Both the position numbers and the translations under genes were made by a program. Shown in pieces: positions 23,676 to 34,568 of a stretch of 64,000 nt of DNA (positions are counted from its first letter, which is position 1; each line of letters begins with the position of its first letter). Origin of the DNA: Pyxicephalus adspersus (taxonomy: Eukaryota; Chordata; Amphibia; Anura; Pyxicephalidae); assembly GCF_032062135.1 (NCBI RefSeq), contig NC_092860.1, positions 71,254,381 to 71,318,380 on the forward strand, read 5' to 3'. A model generated the notes under the pieces. The model was not told the DNA's origin. It ran no database searches and was given only the letters and a program-made list of their open reading frames with translations.

Positions 23676-24288
23676 TGACATCCTAGAATCTGATCTGATG
23701 CTTTTATTCCAAATTCCTTTACTGGGCCCATATCACTTTTTCGATTTTTCTTTTTATATGTTTAGATTCCAAACTTTATATTTTTCACAGATAAAAAACA
23801 TGGCCACATTTGTCTTCCAAAATATTTGGGTTAAGTCATTCCCTATTGCCTTAAACGTAAAATAGTTAGATCATCCTATGAGAGCATATCAGAAAATCTA
23901 TAGTGTAAGTTAGACATTTTGTAAATAGTGAATGGCTTATGATTATGTATTTATATTGTGGTTTCCTGTGTTGTGTAGACCTTTCTTTTCTGTCTTGCCA
24001 CTTATGTCAATTATTAGAAAAAACACTCGGAAGATCAACCAACAAAAGCATTTTCAAAGACTGACTGAGCAGGAACAGTAATGAGGAAATGTAATGAAGT
24101 ATATCACCTAGATGACAGCCTGTCTTTTAGAGCAGTTATCCTCTCAGCTACTCTGACTAAAGTAGGAAATAGGAAGGAAGAATCTAATGTTTGGTTTAAC
24201 TGGAGAGATAAGAGTATCCTTCCTGAATATCAATGTGGATGTTGCTTGTATGATTTTGTATGTTTGCATGTGGTCATATAACATAATG
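23676..24288. other. unassigned AT-rich DNA
   Basis: Nothing recognised. Confidence 0.5.
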
Positions 24289-24506
24289 AGCCTGATTTAT
24301 GAAAGCTCTGCAAAACTGATTACATTTTCATCAGTGAACCTGGGTGATCTAGCAAGCCTGGAATAGATTTGGTCCAGGATTGAAAACATTTGCTAACAAA
24401 TAGCAAATTAATTTTGGGAAATCCATTAGAGGTTTGCTGGATCACCCAGGTTCACTGATGAAAGTGTATCTTCTCCAGTCCTGGAGAGCTTTAATGAATC
24501 AGCCCC
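24289..24506. mobile_element. fold-back MITE ('ctgggtgatccagcaa' family)
   Basis: Nearly the whole element is a long inverted repeat: left gcctgatttatgaaagctct, atcagtgaacctgggtgatc and agcaagcctgga pair with right ggtttgctggatcacccagg, ttcactgatg and agagctttaatgaatcagcc. The gctgatt-type termini resemble those of 37324-37720. Two decayed relatives lie at 36492-36648 and 53131-53212. Confidence 0.85.
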
Positions 24507-25163
24507 AATAACTGAATATTAATGACTCTCTTTGAAAATTAACTTAAATCCAGGTATATCTAAAAGCAATATTTTAAATATTTATGCAATACTCCGTAAT
24601 GTTCCATGGTAATTGGATTAAGATGCCTGTGATATTTGTGTCAAGAATTTTTTCGACAATCATTAAAACTGAAGAATTGGTATGGACAAAACTTAAATTT
24701 TTACAAAAAGGTCCAGTTAAGTATGACTGTCTATTGCTAGATACTTTTTCTTATTGTTATACAAAATATTTTTGCCAAAGTTTTTGTCATACTCGACATC
24801 TAAAAAACCCATTCAAACAATCTTTTCAACATTAAAACTATAAGATTAGCTCACTTCCTGAACTACAACAGCAAAACACACTTTTCTGCCTACAGGACCA
24901 TTACTAGCTGCAGTGGGGCCCTATAGCAACACAGTTAATGGGTGACTTTTCTCCTTGTTCTCCATCCAATGTAATAAAGTATAATAACTGATATAATAAT
25001 GAATCATTGAGAAGAATATATGTACCTAATTTGATCATACTAGCATAAATAACTGTGTAACCAATGTAGTGTGATTATATGATCTTGTAGTTTCGCCTAT
25101 GTCTGTATGTAATACCTTTGAATTTTAATTTAGCTAATGATCAGCAACTTTTGACTGTAAGTA
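24507..25163. other. unassigned AT-rich DNA
   Basis: Nothing recognised. Confidence 0.5.
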
Positions 25164-25166
25164 TAA

Positions 25167-25421
25167 AGCTGCGTACACACGTGTACATACAGCACCGTTC
25201 ATGCTCTATGAAGAGGGGAGGGGGAGAGCGACGGAGCGGCACCCTGCTGCGCGCTCTCCCCTTCCCTTTCATTAGGATCGGTCGTCGTCCATCGTCCGTG
25301 GATCCGGCAGGTCGGTCGTTCGGACGATGGACGACACCGACTATACACACGGCAGATTTTCGCCCGATATTTGTCCGATGCCGATTATCGGGCGATAAAA
25401 ATCTGCCGTGTGTACGTAGCT
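25167..25421 (+). mobile_element. MITE with AGCTGCGTACACAC TIRs, second core type
   Basis: Left agctgcgtacacacgtgta and right ccgtgtgtacgtagct, flanked by TAA (25164-25166 and 25422-25424). The termini match 11711-12134 and 46473-46906, but the core differs: a GC-rich block (ggggagagcgacggagcg), ggtcgtcgtccatcgtccg and ccgattatcgggcgataaa. CpG-rich and apparently young. Short ORFs on both strands are by-products. Confidence 0.85.
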
Positions 25422-25534
25422 TAAGTGTCCAATTTTTTAAGCCATACATTTTATAGCTGTTGCTTACAGCCAATAAAAATGTACGGCTTTCAACATTATA
25501 CATGTAGCATTTCAGCCAATATCAATGTGTGGAT

Positions 25535-25558
25535 CCCCCCCCCCCAAAAAAAAAAAAA
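25535..25558. repeat. homopolymer C11 then A13
   Basis: Run of C followed by run of A; length likely error-prone. Confidence 0.9.
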
Positions 25559-25761
25559 TATTCCAACCAGCTAAGCATTCTGAACCTCATGCCTGTAGTG
25601 GAGGGAGGTAAGCCTCAAAAATGATGAACTGGGCGTATTTTCCGCAGCACCTATCTTACAGAAAAAGTCACTGTAAAAATTTTTTAAAAAAAACGGATTT
25701 GTCAACCTACCAGGTCATCACAGAATCTAATTTGGTACAAACATCTGGTTTGGCACATTCT

Positions 25762-25835
25762 GATGGCAGGGGATTCAATGTAAAAATAGCAGCACATTAT
25801 TAGACAGTTTTTTTTACATTGAATCCCCTGCCATC
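25762..25835. repeat. 25-bp perfect inverted repeat (hairpin)
   Basis: Arms gatggcaggggattcaatgt+aaaaa (25762-25786) and the exact reverse complement at 25811-25835, separated by 24 bases (tagcagcacattattagacag core). The size suggests a tiny fold-back element. Confidence 0.9.
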
Positions 25836-26075
25836 CTAGCAAAAAGCCCCTAAAATCATGTGACTGGTTGGTTCAAAAAGAAAAGGAGTGTGAGAAAGAG
25901 TATGGAGTGGCTTAAAGCAGTTTGCATGGAGAAGCTATAAGGTACACTGCTGGGTGTAGAAAAAGGAAATAATAACATATAGTAGTGCATATCAACATTA
26001 TAACAAGTATGGAATGCAAGGGAATATCTTGTTGGATTCAGATTGATTTGATAGATTAAGTAGGCCCTGTTATTA

Positions 26076-27208
26076 CCGTGTTTCCCCGATGATAAGGCAG
26101 GGCCATCAAATAAGACAGCCCCCCCCTTTTTAGAGAAAAATGTAAAATAAGGCCCCCNNNNNNNNNNNNNNNNNNNNNNNNNNNNNNNNNNNNNNNNNNN
26201 NNNNNNNNNNNNNNNNNNNNNNNNNNNNNNNNNNNNNNNNNNNNNNNNNNNNNNNNNNNNNNNNNNNNNNNNNNNNNNNNNNNNNNNNNNNNNNNNNNNN
26301 NNNNNNNNNNNNNNNNNNNNNNNNNNNNNNNNNNNNNNNNNNNNNNNNNNNNNNNNNNNNNNNNNNNNNNNNNNNNNNNNNNNNNNNNNNNNNNNNNNNN
26401 NNNNNNNNNNNNNNNNNNNNNNNNNNNNNNNNNNNNNNNNNNNNNNNNNNNNNNNNNNNNNNNNNNNNNNNNNNNNNNNNNNNNNNNNNNNNNNNNNNNN
26501 NNNNNNNNNNNNNNNNNNNNNNNNNNNNNNNNNNNNNNNNNNNNNNNNNNNNNNNNNNNNNNNNNNNNNNNNNNNNNNNNNNNNNNNNNNNNNNNNNNNN
26601 NNNNNNNNNNNNNNNNNNNNNNNNNNNNNNNNNNNNNNNNNNNNNNNNNNNNNNNNNNNNNNNNNNNNNNNNNNNNNNNNNNNNNNNNNNNNNNNNNNNN
26701 NNNNNNNNNNNNNNNNNNNNNNNNNNNNNNNNNNNNNNNNNNNNNNNNNNNNNNNNNNNNNNNNNNNNNNNNNNNNNNNNNNNNNNNNNNNNNNNNNNNN
26801 NNNNNNNNNNNNNNNNNNNNNNNNNNNNNNNNNNNNNNNNNNNNNNNNNNNNNNNNNNNNNNNNNNNNNNNNNNNNNNNNNNNNNNNNNNNNNNNNNNNN
26901 NNNNNNNNNNNNNNNNNNNNNNNNNNNNNNNNNNNNNNNNNNNNNNNNNNNNNNNNNNNNNNNNNNNNNNNNNNNNNNNNNNNNNNNNNNNNNNNNNNNN
27001 NNNNNNNNNNNNNNNNNNNNNNNNNNNNNNNNNNNNNNNNNNNNNNNNNNNNNNNNNNNNNNNNNNNNNNNNNNNNNNNNNTGAACAATAACTGTGTACT
27101 GTAGTCTTCTTCATGGGTAAATAAGGCATCCCCCTGAAAATAAGCCCTAGAGCATATTTTGGCCTTCCAAAAAAAATAAGACAGTGTCTTATCATCGGGG
27201 AAACAGGG
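26076..27208. mobile_element. TA-flanked TIR element, interior mostly assembly gap
   Basis: Left ccgtgtttccccgatgataa and right, on the other strand, ccctgtttccccgatgataa are inverted termini of at least 20 bp with one or two differences. TA flanks both ends (26074-26075 and 27209-27210), as for Tc1/mariner-type insertions. The right inner part has ccctgaaaataagccctag and ataagacagtgtcttat. The interior is unknown because of the N run. Confidence 0.75.
26158..27081. other. assembly gap (924 N)
   Basis: Unresolved bases. Two 400-residue ORFs crossing it are artefacts of translating N. Confidence 0.99.
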
Positions 27209-27210
27209 TA

Positions 27211-29190
27211 TATAGTTTTTCTAAATTTTGCAGATATCGTATGGCCAGCCGGTAGCATTTATCGAGAACTAATATGCAAGGACAGCATACCAAGTTGTAA
27301 TAAATGGCTATTCTAAATTCTATATACACAAACCTCCCAAGCTTATATTTATGGTCTAGTATGAGTTATTACTGTTATCTGAACAAAGCACATTATTACC
27401 TTCCAGATTCTTGTATACAGAGAAATCTCCCACATTTCCTTCATGTCTGGGGCTCAGGCCATATGGGCTTCCTTTTGGGCAGTTGTTCAGCCACAACATG
27501 TCTGCTGCATATCTGAAAGGGAATAGATATGGCACAGATAGAGAGACTAGAGTAATAATGTGTCTCAACCACTCTCACGATGGCAGCTAATCTCTCTGTA
27601 ACAGAGACTGGACACTGTTGGGGAAGTTCCCGTTTAGCTGCAGGGTGAAAAAAAGAGAAGTAAATGGATCTGCAAGAAATGTTAAAAGTGACCTAATTTA
27701 AAAATAGACTTTAGGCAAGCATCATAACACAAAGTTTAAATATGTGGGGTAGTTATAACTTTACCATCGAACTGAATTTATATCCTTAAACTTTAATTAT
27801 ATCCTTAAATTATCCTGTATATTTTGAATCATAAAAATGTTTTAAAACTTGATGCAGCTTGATATATATATATATATATTTAATATGGATCTATAGTTTT
27901 AGACTTTTTTATACTAACGTTTTTTTACTGGTTACTGTTTTTTCAAAAATGTATTTAAATATAACCTGTATATTATGCTTTAAAACAACTGCATCATGAG
28001 CCTGTATACTATGTAGGCCATGGCATTCCCGATTTACATAGATATACTGTATGTACCACATGAAGATACGCAATGGACACGTCAATGTACCTTGCACCAC
28101 TTGCAATTTATAAATACAATGCAACACTTTTCCTATTACATTTGATGGTTATCTTCATAGCAGACTGGTATAGAAGTTAAAAATGCATTGGTTCTTTCAT
28201 GTATAACTAGTTTATGCACTGAAGATAACAGATAGTTGTAAATGGAACATGTTCAAAATGAACAAAAACTGTGCTTAAATGGATTTGGATGAATAACCCA
28301 TCCTATAGCTAAATGATTCAAAATATTCTAAGAAAAAATTCCCTGAAGATAAATACTTTTATTATACAAAACTTTATTTGAATTTAAGCAGGATTGAAGG
28401 TTGTAACACTAAAGTTTATGTATAGTCAAAATTTTTAAAGCTCATACATAGCTTTTTCATCTGGATACATTACACATTTTTTTCTCTTTTTATTATGATT
28501 TTATTACTATTCAGATAAGTAGGGTTGAATATGAGCATTTTTAAGCTTTTTCTTTTTATAAAATTGAGCAAACAATTAAAGATTGATCACCTGTGTGCTT
28601 TGACTAACAATATGTTACGACTAACATATAACAATATATACACCCATGCATGACTTGCAATAAAAAAATACCAATGGGTATACATTTATTTTATTATTTG
28701 TGGGAGTTGGGTCATTCTTCTGCAGGGACCATTGCTTACTATAATTCAGTCTTTGTAGGTGAAAATATGGATACAATGTTCTTGAAACTGAAATGTTTTT
28801 GGCCTGAATATACAGTATTCTAGCTGCAATCTATATTTTTCAACAAAAATTAGTATGAATCAATCCGTGGGAACCTTTCATATTCCCTGACTGGTGCTGC
28901 TGACTGGAGCATATCTATGTTTTTATGTATAGAAATTGGAACCAAATCATCCTCTAACAAGTTCATTTATTATCTGCTGGTTTAGTTGGCAGAATGCTGG
29001 AAATACCCTACAGTATAAAGTTTTCTGGATGGTGCTTGCTCATGTGATGCTGCCATTCTGCTGAAAATTACTCGACAAATTGACTAGTATTTGAACCATC
29101 TGTTGAAATATCTGAAAAGGCAGGCTGGGCAAAGTATGTAGTCTGTTTTACGGATAATGCTTAATGCTTAAGTTTTATCTTACCAATGGC
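27211..29190. other. unassigned AT-rich DNA
   Basis: Contains an (AT)n tract at 27862-27880. No gene, terminal repeats or known family seen. Confidence 0.5.
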
Positions 29191-29193
29191 TTA

Positions 29194-29511
29194 GGTTGCA
29201 TACACACAGTAAATTTTCAGCGCTGGAAACTATCTTTCATGATCATTTCCATCGACAGAGAGTGACAGATGAACAAACGAGTGCTGTACACACAACACCC
29301 AGTCTGTTCTACAGAGGGGGGAGGACGAGTGAGCTCCACCCCGCTGTGCTCTCCTCCCTTGATTTTATTAGCTCTCTTTCCCAATTGGTCCTTCATTGAT
29401 CTGTCCTGGCAGAGCCATGAATTACTTTGGGTGACCACTGTACACGTCAGATTCTCCCCCGACATGAGCAAAACCCTTTGACCAATTATCCTCTGACGTG
29501 TGTATATAGTC
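29194..29511 (+). mobile_element. MITE with GTACACAC-type TIRs, third core type, TTA target duplication
   Basis: Left ggttgcatacacacagtaa and right gacgtgtgtatatagtc with TTA on each side (29191-29193 and 29512-29514). The core has ggggggaggacgagtgagc and a ctctcctccc block that parallels the GC block of 25167-25421, but CpGs are mostly lost, so it looks older. Confidence 0.7.
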
Positions 29512-29657
29512 TTAGTAGGAGAATCAACCTTCTTTAATTTTTCATTCCACCTTATCAATCGCAGAACTGTAATAAAAAAAAGCAGCTTCCCAATTCCTTC
29601 TAATAATGATTCTGTTGGAATTTAACTGTTGGAAATATTCAGAATTTGCCAGTGATT

Positions 29658-29990
29658 GGGCAGCATGGTGGCTCAGAGGTAGCACTCTGGCCTTTGCAGC
29701 GCTGGGTCCCAGGTTCAAATCTCAGCCAGGATGCTATCTGCATGGAGTTTGCAGGTTCTCCCCGCATTTGCGTGAGTTTCCTCCGGGTACTCCAGTTTCC
29801 TCCCACATTCCAAAAAAACATGCAGTTAGGTTAATTGGCTTCTCCCAAAAAGTGGACATTAGACTGTATTATGACCAATGGCTATGGTAGGGACATTAGA
29901 TTGTATGACCCTTTGAGGGACAGCTAGTGACATGATTATGGACTTTGTACAGTGCTGTGTAATATGTTGTTAATATATATTTTTATATGA
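29658..29990 (+). mobile_element. tRNA-headed SINE, near full length
   Basis: Head gggcagcatggtggctcaga with an A-box-like tggctcagaggtagc, B box ggttcaaatc at 29712-29721, then tgcatggagtttgcaggttc, ggtactccagtttcctccca and aaaaacatgcagttaggtta. The tail has gacagctagtgacatgatta, gtacagtgctgtgtaatatg, then AT-rich. Best A-box of the five copies in this window. Confidence 0.9.
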
Positions 29991-32900
29991 ATTTGAAATT
30001 AAAGCTAATATTTGAATATGTTTTAAGGAATTGTCCTATATAAATAGTCCATATTATACAACATGCTGTCTATGGGTATAAATGTACCTACATAGTGATG
30101 TGGCATACATTTTTTTTAAAGGCTGGCCTATTCTTATAAGTATTTAGTATTAGTGTTTTCTATTCTTATAACTATCCTAGTTACATAGTCAGGTTAAAAA
30201 AAGCACACACGTGTAAAAAAAAAAGAAAAAAGCTTGGTCTTCAGAATTTGGATTTCTTGTTTATTCCAACATTAAAACTATCTACCATTTTATTATATGT
30301 TGATTAGTGATTACTGGGAGAACAGCACTTACACTCACCTCCCAATCAAAAACCTATATTTGTCAGATGTATTTAAAATCCACACATTTTCCACTGTAAA
30401 TTGGTATTTAAGTCAGGCACAGCACATATTTTATATAAAGCAAAGCATATTCTCATATCTCACTTCACTGAAGACTTTTTTTTCAGTACCATATTATTCT
30501 TTGGCTTTCATCCAGCATGAATGACGCATCCCATTAGCTGCAGTGACAAGTTAATGATCGAGCAGCCTTGCTTAGCTGTGTAGCAGACATGAATATGCAA
30601 TTGTGAGTCTTTTTAAAGAAAATCTGCAACACAGACAGCTCTTAAATTGTCTGATCCTGTAACAAATGTAAAAGGACCTTCCTGTAGGTGAGCAATGAGC
30701 AATGGCATTAGTATATTAAGTAAGTTAAGGGTTCTATACCAATTCAAATAATAAATGATGCTTTATTATCCCTTTTTTGAGCAGCTTGACACTCATTACT
30801 GTCACCAATGCACGTTATTGTCGGCTTTTTCACAGAAGTTATGACTCACAATACCAATTCAATGAAGGCTGCTTATGCAGGTGATATTATGTCATGGAAA
30901 TTCTGATATACCTAATTTCCTGACAGATGCCCTTTAAAGGCCTCTTTGACCTGTACTGGTGATTCCTGAATTGGCTGTGTAATTGAGTATTACATTATCA
31001 GTACGTTTTGGTAGAGCACAGTAGTTTAAAACCACATAAAGGGACATTATTAACCACATATACAAATAACTGAAACCCAAACTCAGATTAGGAGTTTTTC
31101 CATTATGTTATTTGCATTTATTTTTTTTTGAAAGGTCATTCAGCTTGAGAACAACAGCCACAAAGATTTTCTTTTAAGATTCTGGTTTCTTTTTATATTA
31201 TTTTAAATGAAAGCAAAAATAACAATGCTGGTTGTGTTTGCATTGTGATGGGGTTGCGGATGATGGGGTTCCTTGAAGAAACTTTATGCTTCTGGTCACA
31301 TGCTTGTATTCTTACCCTAAGGGAAGAACTGTACCGCCATTTGCGCCAAACTCCTTCGGAAGTACTCTTGAAGCTCTGATAGCCATGAAGATTTAATCTT
31401 TAAATTCTGTCTTGGAAAGAGAGTGTTAGCCTGTCCCCCTTTAACACCTTGCTATTGGCCATTGTGAATACCCATCAGTTACCAGTAATGAACCAATATT
31501 GATGTGCATATAGTAGGAGTGAGCGGGCTAAATTTTTACATCTTACATTTTAGGGCTCACATGGACTTCCTAAACATGTCCCCCTTTAACAATTGGCAGC
31601 GCCTAACATGAGGTCTTATTATGTAGAATACTGTAAAGAGAGTCTAGACATAACGTATTGAATTTTGCTTTTCAAGAGTTCAGGACACTTGAGACGGTTA
31701 ATCTGGCATTTTTAAACTAAGTGTGTGTGGATCATTTTGCTTTGGTAGATCAGTGTCTGACCTAAGTAAAGGGAAATAGATAACTGGCATGTGACCCTAA
31801 TGGAATAAAGGTCCCCTGTGTGCCTGACATCTCTGCGGTTTATAGCCATTAAAAATCCAGGTTAGCTACTACTAGCTACTATAAATCCAGGGTGTGATTG
31901 CCTGTATTGGGTTTTGGGAACTGTAATACACATGTATTCTTATTCCACACACTGTATACTTTATGCTCTTGTTTTGTATAGTGGTTGTTCATTGTTAATA
32001 AATAAAATATTTATGGCAGAACTTGATATACTTCATTAACATGATGGTGCAATATACATTTCAACATATACACACTCATAAATACTTACATAAACGATCA
32101 TATTGACGTGGGTGCATATAGCATTGTGATGGGAACTGGGTTAGGTCAATAAAGATGAAATGGGATGGTGAAGAATTGTATGTGCACAAGGTAGGGGTGA
32201 GTGGCAGAGGAACAAAATTTACAGTGATGGGGTGGGGATGCATCCAAAATAAATAAAGACTGGTAAGCATTGGGGCAGATCATTTTCCTATTCACACCTT
32301 CAATATATAGTCATTATAGATAAGAGCAGTTTATCTGTGAGTCTGTATAAACTTACATTACATGAAGATGTGCTTGTGTGTTACACAGTCGTAATTCTTG
32401 TGAAGAGACATTCTGCTGCAGTAAATGTCCAAAACTATTTTATGCAAGTTATTTCTTTGCAAGGAGACACTGATTACAGACACTGAGACTGGCAGCAGGC
32501 CAGAATAAGTTGGCTCTGCTGCTTGGGAACCTAGTAACTAGAGAACTAAACTAAATATGACTAAACACTGTAGAAAACAAGAGTCATTTGCTTGAATGTG
32601 CACAAGACAGAACATGTTTTCTACAAAACATACCAATTAAAGTCTTAAAAATATTTAATCTTGTAATGCTGAATACTGTAGTAAGTACTAATCAAAGTAA
32701 TCTTTGATTGATAAGAAAAGTTTATTCTAAAATATGTTGAGTGGAATTTAGCTGGTACAGCACCTCATAGTCAAATGAGCCTTTATAATTCTTACTGTAT
32801 TAAATCAATGATCTCCCTGATATACATTAAAATTACTAGCATAGTCAACTGTTGTGTACTATGGAACTGTACCACAACCCTCAAAGCTAAACCAAAAAAA

Positions 32901-33345
32901 TAAGGCCATAATGGCCAAAAAATCACAGTTTGGTATGTGTCACGAACAGAACAGTCATATGCAAAAGAGAAAAAAGGTATTGTAGATAATTTTTTAAATC
33001 AGAAAATACAAAAATTGATAGATAATTTGGGCATACGATTTATATGAACTACTTCTGGGCAATTCAGACGCAAATAGTAATTTGCAAATGTGGACTTTAC
33101 ATCTAGTAGATGCTTATCATATTTTTATACTTGTTGCGCAGACAGTGAGGCTAAGTACTGCCCCCTTTCATTCAGTTGGTTTAAATTATTTGTCCAGCAG
33201 GTCTGGCCAGACTGCATATATATATATAATGTAGGTTAACACAGGCATCTGTGCATACATGTGTCAGCAAATTTCCCTGCACATAAGATTATGGTTGGCC
33301 ATGTACCATATAGACAACTCAAATTTAGCTTAACCCAAACTTAGT
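29991..33345. other. unassigned DNA; possible conserved noncoding stretch at 30520-31000
   Basis: No repeat family or coding exon recognised across 3.3 kb. 30520-31000 is complex unique sequence rich in taatga/attag-type homeodomain-like motifs. 31435-31640 contains gtccccctttaaca twice (about 31432 and 31578), perhaps an old duplication. A short (AT)n lies near 33216-33228. Confidence 0.4.
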
Positions 33346-33353
33346 GTCTAATG

Positions 33354-33690
33354 CAGGGGTGTCAAACTCAAATACACAGTGGGCCAAAATTTAAAAACTT
33401 AAAGTCGCGGGCCATGCAAGGGCAGAGAGGCCACAGGTCTAAAGACGCAAGTGATGCTGCTACTACATTTCCCGGCATTACATGCGTCTATAAAACAGTC
33501 CAATGTGGGGCCACACATAAGCAGAGAGGCCGCTGATCTATAGATGCCAGTGATGCCAGGAATTGTAGTAGCGGGGCTATTTCAATGCAGCAGCGGGCCA
33601 GCTGCAATTCATATTTAGGATTCCTTTGGTGGCCAAAAAAAGGACATTGCGGGCAAGATTTGGTCTGCGGGCCAAAGTTTGACACCCCTG
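33354..33690 (+). mobile_element. hAT MITE, complete with 8-bp TSD
   Basis: Termini caggggtgtcaaactcaaa and caaagtttgacacccctg are inverted repeats. Flanks gtctaatg (33346-33353) and gtccaatg (33691-33698) match at 7 of 8. Interior with gtggggccacacataagcag has two related halves. Same terminus as 9897. Confidence 0.9.
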
Positions 33691-33910
33691 GTCCAATGGG
33701 TTTTTGGTAGTATACCCTTGAACCGAAATGTAAATCTTTTCCTGCTTCAAGTTACAGGATTGTCTTTCCCTTGATCAGCTTCAAATGCCAGAATACACCT
33801 TTGTCTGCTAAAGACTACAGCTTGTACTCTACGCAGAATTCTGCCTGCTGATTCTGTACCCTGCTGCTCATTGTTGATCAGAGTCTGTCCATGAGATTGA
33901 TTGAGAACTA

Positions 33911-34563
33911 TGTCACACCTACCTCTTCTTCACTAAAGCGCAGACACCTTTCTCCTGTGCATGCGGGCAGTTCTGACGCTGGGCGTGCCTCTGTTTCCAA
34001 GCTTTATCAATTCCATCCAATCTGCTGGCCAATCAGAAAATAGCCTCTTGACCAGCCCAGGCTTATTTAGCTAGGTCACACACTGCACTCCGTGTTCATG
34101 CAACGTGTCTCCATTGTGCCGACCCCAGCCAACTTCCCTGTGCTGTTCCAGTGTTCCTTTATCTCTGTGTATATCCCTAAGTCACCTGTGTCTCCTGTTG
34201 CTTCCAGTGTCTCCTGTGTTCCCTGTGCCCGCAGTGGTCCCTGTGTCACTGATGTCTGTCTCCTGGATCCCTGGCAATTGACCCCTGGCGTGTGACCTGA
34301 CCTCTCTTGCGTGCAGCCTGCCTCGACCCTGGCCTTACTCGACTATCCTTCTGCTTTGTGATTTGGTACCATGTTTTGCCCACCTCAGTGTGCCCAGGGA
34401 CCGCAACCTGTCAGTAACCAGCGGCTCAACATCCTTACCATCAGAGGCCCTGGAGAAGACATGGTTACTGTTTAGACTCTGCGCCTTGGCCCTTCTCAGG
34501 GCTCACACCACCTCCTTGCAAGCCTTAACGCCGCCTGGTGGTCCTGTCTCTCCAAGCGTGACA
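33911..34563. mobile_element. solo LTR with 5-bp TSD
   Basis: A 653-bp segment starting tgtcacacctacc and ending caagcgtgaca, that is TG...CA with a short TGTCAC/GTGACA inverted end, flanked by aacta on both sides (33906-33910 and 34564-34568). These are the hallmarks of an LTR left by recombination between the two LTRs of a retrotransposon or endogenous retrovirus. C/T-rich noncoding interior; the ORFs in it have no resemblance to gag, pol or env. I cannot say Gypsy or ERV without a search. Confidence 0.85.
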
Positions 34564-34568
34564 AACTA

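Noticed and set aside
25856..27258. 400- and 410-codon minus-strand ORFs
   Set aside because: They consist almost entirely of translated N from the assembly gap.
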